From NCBI GenBank assembly GCA_045579195.1, contig JAZNLR010000136.1:1-18058 (forward strand): a DNA stretch of 18,058 nt, given 5' to 3'. Positions 14,624-18,058 of the stretch are shown piece after piece. Within the stretch, counting starts at the first letter, position 1; each line of letters starts with the position of its first letter. Source of the stretch: JAZNLR01 sp045579195. GTDB taxonomy: Bacteria > Bacillota > Clostridia > Christensenellales > CAMQZB01. The position numbers were made by a program, and so were the translations under genes. A model generated the notes under the pieces. The model had not been told where the DNA came from. It made no database searches and saw only the letters and a list, made by a program, of their open reading frames with translations.

Positions 14624-15196
14624 ATGAGAATGGCTGAAATGAAACGCGAAACGAAAGAAACCAAAATTGTCGCATCTGTTGATTTGGATGGCGGCGAGAG
14701 CAAAATTTCGACTGGTATCGGATTCTTTGACCATATGCTGACGTTGTTTGCGAAGCATTCAAACGTGAAAATTGATCTCGTTTGCGAAGGAGATCTCTGT
14801 GTGGACTGTCATCACACGGTGGAGGACGTCGGAATCGTTCTTGGAAGCTGTTTTAAAGAAGCGATGGGAGACAAACGTGGAATTGAGCGATTTGCCGATC
14901 GTATCGTTCCAATGGATGAAACCGTCGTGATGGCGGCAATCGATATCAGCGGACGTCCGTTTTTGACGTTCCGCGCAGAGATGAACGGAAGATGTGGAAC
15001 GTTTGACTTAGAACTCGTTGAAGAGTTCTTCCGAGCATTCTGTTTTTCTGCAGGAATCAATCTATATGTCAAACTGCTTGAGGGAACGAACGGGCATCAT
15101 AAGGCAGAGGGGATCTTTAAGGCTGTTGCAAAGTGCCTTTCGGATGCCTTGAAAATCACGTCTGACAGCATTCCTTCGACGAAAGGAGTTCTGTAA
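14624..15196 (+). CDS. hisB: Imidazoleglycerol-phosphate dehydratase
   Basis: HisB converts imidazole glycerol phosphate to imidazole acetol phosphate; it is manganese dependent. The 190-residue product is the single-function dehydratase, without the N-terminal HAD phosphatase domain of the E. coli fusion. Signatures are FFDHMLTLFAKHS (34-46), DCHHTVEDVG (61-70), EEFFRAF (133-139) and GTNGHHKAEGIFK (154-166), containing the metal-binding histidines and glutamates. The start ATG lies six bases after GGAAGGA, three bases after the hisD stop. Met4 and Met6 are alternative starts very close by. Because it lacks the phosphatase domain, histidinol phosphate must be hydrolysed by a separate enzyme not in this window. 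Confidence 0.97.
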   Translation: MRMAEMKRETKETKIVASVDLDGGESKISTGIGFFDHMLTLFAKHSNVKIDLVCEGDLCVDCHHTVEDVGIVLGSCFKEAMGDKRGIERFADRIVPMDETVVMAAIDISGRPFLTFRAEMNGRCGTFDLELVEEFFRAFCFSAGINLYVKLLEGTNGHHKAEGIFKAVAKCLSDALKITSDSIPSTKGVL

Positions 15197-15197
15197 C

Positions 15198-15782
15198 GTG
15201 ATTGGGATCATAGATTACGGCGTTGGAAATCTTCGCAGCGTCCAGAAAGCGATTGAGTTTCTTGGGAAAGAGGCTGTCATCAGCGCAGATGCATCCTTTT
15301 TGAAGGGGTGTTCGCATCTCATTCTTCCCGGGGTCGGCTCGTTTGGCGCAGGGATGGAAGAGCTGAGAAAAAGCGGTCTTGATAAACTCGTTTTGAATCT
15401 TCCAAAAGAAACGAAACTCCTTGGAATCTGCCTTGGGATGCAGATGCTCTTTGAGGCGAGCGAGGAAGACGTCGGTGCTGTCGGGCTTGGAATCCTTCCG
15501 GGGACGGTCAAGAAGTTTGCTGCCCGTAAAGTTCCGCATATGGGCTGGAACGATTTGGCAGAGTTGAAAGATGGGGTTTTTGACGGCATTTCGGAAGGAG
15601 AAAAAGTGTACTTCGTGCACAGTTATTTTTGCAAACACGAGGAGGCGGAAATTGCTGCCGCAACGTATGAAGGGGTGACGTTTTCTGCCGCCGTTCGCAA
15701 GGAGAACGTGTTCGGAATGCAATTTCACCCGGAAAAGAGCGGAGAGGTTGGTTTGAAGATTCTGGCAAACTTTCTTCGTTGA
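15198..15782 (+). CDS. hisH: Imidazole glycerol phosphate synthase, glutaminase subunit HisH
   Basis: HisH releases ammonia from glutamine and passes it to HisF. The 194-residue product is a class I glutamine amidotransferase with the triad Cys78 (GICLGMQML), His177 and Glu179 (MQFHPEKSG). IDYGVGNLRSV at the N-terminus and PHMGWN (113-118) are HisH-specific. The start codon is GTG at 15198, one base after the hisB stop, nine bases after AAGGAG; the Met initiation would give IGIIDYG, the usual N-terminus. The TGA stop at 15780-15782 overlaps the ribosome binding region of hisA. Its partner hisF is two genes downstream. Confidence 0.97.
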   Translation: MIGIIDYGVGNLRSVQKAIEFLGKEAVISADASFLKGCSHLILPGVGSFGAGMEELRKSGLDKLVLNLPKETKLLGICLGMQMLFEASEEDVGAVGLGILPGTVKKFAARKVPHMGWNDLAELKDGVFDGISEGEKVYFVHSYFCKHEEAEIAAATYEGVTFSAAVRKENVFGMQFHPEKSGEVGLKILANFLR

Positions 15783-15793
15783 GGAGAGATGAA

Positions 15794-16513
15794 ATGATTT
15801 TATTTCCTGCAATTGATATTCTTGGAGGTCGTGCGGTTCGCCTGTTGCGCGGAGAGAAAGCAAAGGTCACGGATTACGGAGATCCTGTTGACCGCGCAAT
15901 GTCTTGGGTTGACCAAGGGGCGACGTTTTTGCACGTTGTCGACCTTGACGGAGCGTTTGACGAGACTGGAATCAATTTGAAGACGGTGGAAAAGATCGTC
16001 ACAAAAACAGGTGTGTCCGTGCAGACGGGCGGCGGAATCCGCACGAAAGAGGATGTTGCGCGCCGTTTGGACGTTGGCGTTACACGCGTGATCATCGGAA
16101 CGGCAGCGGTGGAAAATCCCGCGCTTGTTTTGGATGCACCTTCCGCTTGGAACGGAAAGATGGTTTTGGGGCTGGATGCAAAGAACGGTTTCGTTTCAAC
16201 TCGCGGTTGGGAAGAGGTGACGTGTATCACGCCTGCAGAGCTTGCCAAGCAATTTGAATCGCGCATCGATACTGTCGTCTATACGGATGTGATGCGTGAC
16301 GGGGCGCTCTGTGGCGTGAACGTGGAAAGCACAGTTTCGCTTCAGAAAGCGACGGGGTTGCAGGTCATTGCATCGGGTGGTGTTTCTCAGATTTCCGACC
16401 TTGTTGCGCTTGCACAACGCGGTGTTTACGGAGCGATTTTGGGAAAGGCGATCTATAACGGCAATTTCACGGTCAAAGATGCGCTGAAAGCAGTGGGAGA
16501 AATCAAATGCTGA
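15794..16513 (+). CDS. hisA: ProFAR isomerase HisA
   Basis: HisA opens the ribose ring of N'-formimino-5-aminoimidazole-carboxamide ribotide (ProFAR) by an Amadori rearrangement. The 239-residue TIM barrel has Asp8 in FPAIDILGG and Asp128 in LGLDAK, the two catalytic aspartates, plus HVVDLDGAF, QTGGGIRT, VIIGTAAV and the phosphate site region IASGGVS. A TTG at 15779 is in frame but lies inside hisH; the ATG at 15794 follows GAGGAG (15781-15786) by seven bases. The last residues overlap hisF by seven bases, with the hisF ATG at 16507. The N-terminal residues fit HisA and not the dual-substrate PriA isomerase of actinobacteria. Confidence 0.96.
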   Translation: MILFPAIDILGGRAVRLLRGEKAKVTDYGDPVDRAMSWVDQGATFLHVVDLDGAFDETGINLKTVEKIVTKTGVSVQTGGGIRTKEDVARRLDVGVTRVIIGTAAVENPALVLDAPSAWNGKMVLGLDAKNGFVSTRGWEEVTCITPAELAKQFESRIDTVVYTDVMRDGALCGVNVESTVSLQKATGLQVIASGGVSQISDLVALAQRGVYGAILGKAIYNGNFTVKDALKAVGEIKC

Positions 16514-17274
16514 CGAAAAGAATTATCCCTTGCCTTGATCTGGATCGCGGTCGTGTTGTCAAAGGCGTTAACTTCGTCAATTTGATTGATGCGGGCGATC
16601 CCATTGAGGTTGCAAAAGAATATAACAGGCAGGGCGCGGACGAGGTCGTTTTTTTGGATATCACAGCCTCAAGCGATGATCGCGGCATTATGCTTGACAC
16701 CATTTCGCGCGCAAGCGAAGAGGTTTTCATTCCGCTCACAGTGGGCGGAGGGATCCGAACAACGGAGGATATCCGCACCATCCTCTCTGCCGGAGCAGAC
16801 AAGATCTCAGTCAACAGCGCGGCAATTCGAAACCCGCAACTTATCAGCGAAGCAGCGATGAAGTTCGGTTCGCAGTGCGTTGTGGTTGCAATTGATGCGA
16901 AGCGCAATGAAAACGGAGGGTTTTCGGTTTACTTAAACGGCGGAAGAGTGAAAACCGAGCTTGACGCAGTTGAGTGGGCGATGGAAGCGGAAAAGCTGGG
17001 TGCAGGTGAAATTTTGCTCACCAGCATGGATGCGGATGGAACAAAGGCGGGGTATGACATTGAGCTGACGCGCCGAGTTGCAACGAGCGTTCGCATTCCC
17101 GTGATCGCGTCGGGTGGGGCCGGAAAGATGGTTGACTTTGCCGACGTTCTGACAGACGGACTGGCCGATGCGGCGCTTGCAGCATCGCTGTTTCACTTCG
17201 GTGAGATTCGCATCGAAGAGCTGAAAGATTATCTTGCTGCGCGCGGTATTCCCATGCGCAGGATTCGAAAATAG
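16507..17274 (+). CDS. hisF: Imidazole glycerol phosphate synthase, cyclase subunit HisF
   Basis: HisF uses ammonia from HisH and PRFAR to make imidazole glycerol phosphate and AICAR, the latter feeding purine synthesis. The 255-residue TIM barrel starts LTKRIIPCLDLDRGRVVKG with catalytic Asp11, continues VNFVNLIDAGDP and FLDITAS, and has Asp130 in VAIDAKR. TVGGGIRT and IASGGAGKM are the two phosphate-binding loops. The length and motifs are entirely typical. Its ATG lies inside the end of hisA in another frame, a common coupling of these duplicated barrels; the next gene hisIE begins 14 nt after its stop. Confidence 0.98.
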   Translation: MLTKRIIPCLDLDRGRVVKGVNFVNLIDAGDPIEVAKEYNRQGADEVVFLDITASSDDRGIMLDTISRASEEVFIPLTVGGGIRTTEDIRTILSAGADKISVNSAAIRNPQLISEAAMKFGSQCVVVAIDAKRNENGGFSVYLNGGRVKTELDAVEWAMEAEKLGAGEILLTSMDADGTKAGYDIELTRRVATSVRIPVIASGGAGKMVDFADVLTDGLADAALAASLFHFGEIRIEELKDYLAARGIPMRRIRK

Positions 17275-17288
17275 AGGAGAACAAAAAA

Positions 17289-17921
17289 ATGGATTTGACA
17301 AAGATTCGCTATGATGCAAACGGGCTCGTTCCCGCAATCGCACAGGATGTTCGCACGGGCAAGGTTCTAATGCAAGCATATATGAACGAAGAAGCATTGA
17401 AATTGACTTTGGAAACAGGATTTGCAACGTACTTTTCGCGAAGCCGCAATCAGCTTTGGAAAAAGGGTGAAACGAGTGGGAATTTGCAGAAGGTGATTTC
17501 CGTCACGGCGGACTGTGATTTTGACTCCATTCTCTTGAAGGTGGAGCAAACCGGACCTGCGTGCCACACGGGAGAGCAGAGTTGCTTTTTCAATATGCTT
17601 TTGGAGAACGAACATCGCATGAATGCAGAGGTTCTGTTTTTCATTGCTGACATCGTGAAAGATCGCAAAGAAAACCCAGTTGATGGGTCGTACACAAACT
17701 ATCTTTTCGATCACGGCGTGGACAAGATCTGCAAGAAGGTGGGCGAGGAGGCGACCGAGGTGATCCTCGGGGCAAAGAATCGCAACCGAGACGAGTTGAT
17801 CTATGAGGTGGGGGATCTTTTTTACCACCTGACTGTCCTTTTGGAAGAGCAGGGCGTGACATACGATGAAATTTTTGCTGAGTTGGAGCGCAGGCACTAT
17901 CATCCGAAGGTCGTCAAATGA
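17289..17921 (+). CDS. hisIE: Bifunctional PRA-CH / PRA-PH (HisI-HisE fusion)
   Basis: The protein performs steps two and three of histidine synthesis: hydrolysis of phosphoribosyl-ATP to phosphoribosyl-AMP (HisE part) and opening of its adenine ring (HisI part). The 210-residue fusion has the cyclohydrolase domain first (1-105), with SRSRNQLWKKGETSGN (50-65), DCDFD (75-79) and ACHTGEQSCF (91-100) supplying zinc and magnesium ligands. The pyrophosphohydrolase domain follows (about 115-205), with KVGEEATEVILGAK (150-163) and DELIYEVGDLFYH (168-180), whose acidic residues bind magnesium. The start follows AGGAG (17275-17279) by nine bases. It is the last gene of the operon; an AU-rich hairpin follows. 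Confidence 0.97.
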   Translation: MDLTKIRYDANGLVPAIAQDVRTGKVLMQAYMNEEALKLTLETGFATYFSRSRNQLWKKGETSGNLQKVISVTADCDFDSILLKVEQTGPACHTGEQSCFFNMLLENEHRMNAEVLFFIADIVKDRKENPVDGSYTNYLFDHGVDKICKKVGEEATEVILGAKNRNRDELIYEVGDLFYHLTVLLEEQGVTYDEIFAELERRHYHPKVVK

Positions 17922-17935
17922 TAAAAAAGAGGGAA

Positions 17936-17992
17936 AAGAGAAAATTTGCAAAAATCTTTTTAAAAATTTGAAAAAGTTGCTCATTTTCTCTT
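17936..17992 (+). terminator. AU-rich hairpin after hisIE, possible weak terminator
   Basis: A perfect 10-bp inverted repeat (AAGAGAAAAT at 17936-17945, ATTTTCTCTT at 17983-17992) encloses 37 nt, in which GCAA/TTGC and CTTTTT/AAAAAG can pair further. A short T run (TTTTT) follows after GCC. The stem is nearly all AU and the -35 box of the tRNA promoter overlaps its end, so its efficiency as a terminator is doubtful. Confidence 0.5.
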
Positions 17993-18019
17993 GCCTTTTT
18001 CAAAAAGTTTTGGTATAGT
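17991..18019 (+). promoter_or_regulatory. Promoter of the terminal tRNA gene
   Basis: TTGCCT (17991-17996) and TATAGT (18014-18019) are separated by 17 nt. The predicted start near 18026 lies about seven nt before the mature tRNA 5' end, a normal leader for RNase P processing. Confidence 0.7.
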
Positions 18020-18032
18020 AATAAAGCGTCGT

Positions 18033-18058
18033 GGGAGCTTAGCTCAGCTGGGAGAGCA
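18033..18058 (+). tRNA. tRNA gene, 5' part only, probably tRNA-Val
   Basis: The last 26 bases give an acceptor 5' strand GGGAGCT, T8 and A9, the D stem GCTC, a D loop with AGCTGGGA and the paired GAGC, then A26. This is an unambiguous tRNA 5' half. Identity cannot be read because the anticodon is outside the window; the TTAGCTCAGCTGGGAGAGCA pattern is most like tRNA-Val genes of Bacillota, and Ala or Lys remain possible. Confidence 0.85.

Noticed and set aside
15789..15797. Two-codon open frame ATGAAATGA overlapping the hisA start
   Set aside because: Its ATG is only two bases from the GAGGAG box, too close for good initiation; probably a by-product of the sequence around the real start.
1..18058. 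A novel defence, mobile or secondary-metabolite system
   Set aside because: Every gene longer than 60 residues is accounted for by a known housekeeping or histidine-pathway family, and there are no long direct repeats, integrase or transposase genes, or abrupt changes of codon use.

Overview
The window reads as a core chromosomal segment of a Clostridia-type Bacillota genome, probably from an endospore former or a recent descendant of one. Three things point there. The gene order priA-def-fmt-rsmB-rlmN-rsgA-rpe-thiN-spoVM-(rpmB reversed)-asp23/yloU-fakA/yloV-recG is the classical Firmicutes order. The histidine pathway uses a short HisG with a separate HisZ regulatory subunit. Strong AGGAGG-like ribosome binding sites precede most genes. 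I cannot assign a genus. No mobile element, CRISPR array, phage gene or defence module is visible.

Layout. Bases 1-6580 form a very tight plus-strand cluster: the 3' end of priA (replication restart), def and fmt (N-formyl-methionine handling), rsmB and rlmN (rRNA methylation), rsgA (30S maturation GTPase), rpe (pentose phosphate pathway), thiN (thiamine pyrophosphokinase) and a 24-codon spoVM gene easily missed by length cut-offs. Several joints are 1-4 nt overlaps. Back-to-back hairpins at 6581-6648 separate this cluster from rpmB (L28), which runs on the minus strand. rpmB and the asp23-fakA pair diverge from an AT-rich control region (6868-7094) with a recognisable promoter for each side. 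A clear intrinsic terminator lies between fakA and recG, only about 13 nt before the recG start.

From 11160 to 11497 there is a 338-nt gap without a credible gene. It holds small inverted repeats and, at its end, a near-perfect vegetative promoter (TTGACA-18 nt-TATAAT) whose -35 box lies in an inverted repeat. It drives the histidine operon hisZ-hisG-hisD-hisB-hisH-hisA-hisF-hisIE (11498-17921), arranged head to tail with short gaps or overlaps. These supply all steps from PRPP and ATP to histidine except the aminotransferase (hisC) and the histidinol-phosphate phosphatase, which must lie elsewhere. The window ends inside a tRNA gene, probably tRNA-Val, with its own promoter.

What stands out is modest. 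The Ser/Thr phosphatase and PASTA kinase genes usually found between rlmN and rsgA are absent, leaving a 2-nt gap. recG sits directly behind a terminator with an alternative pairing. The his promoter carries a possible operator. I found no convincing undescribed multi-gene system.
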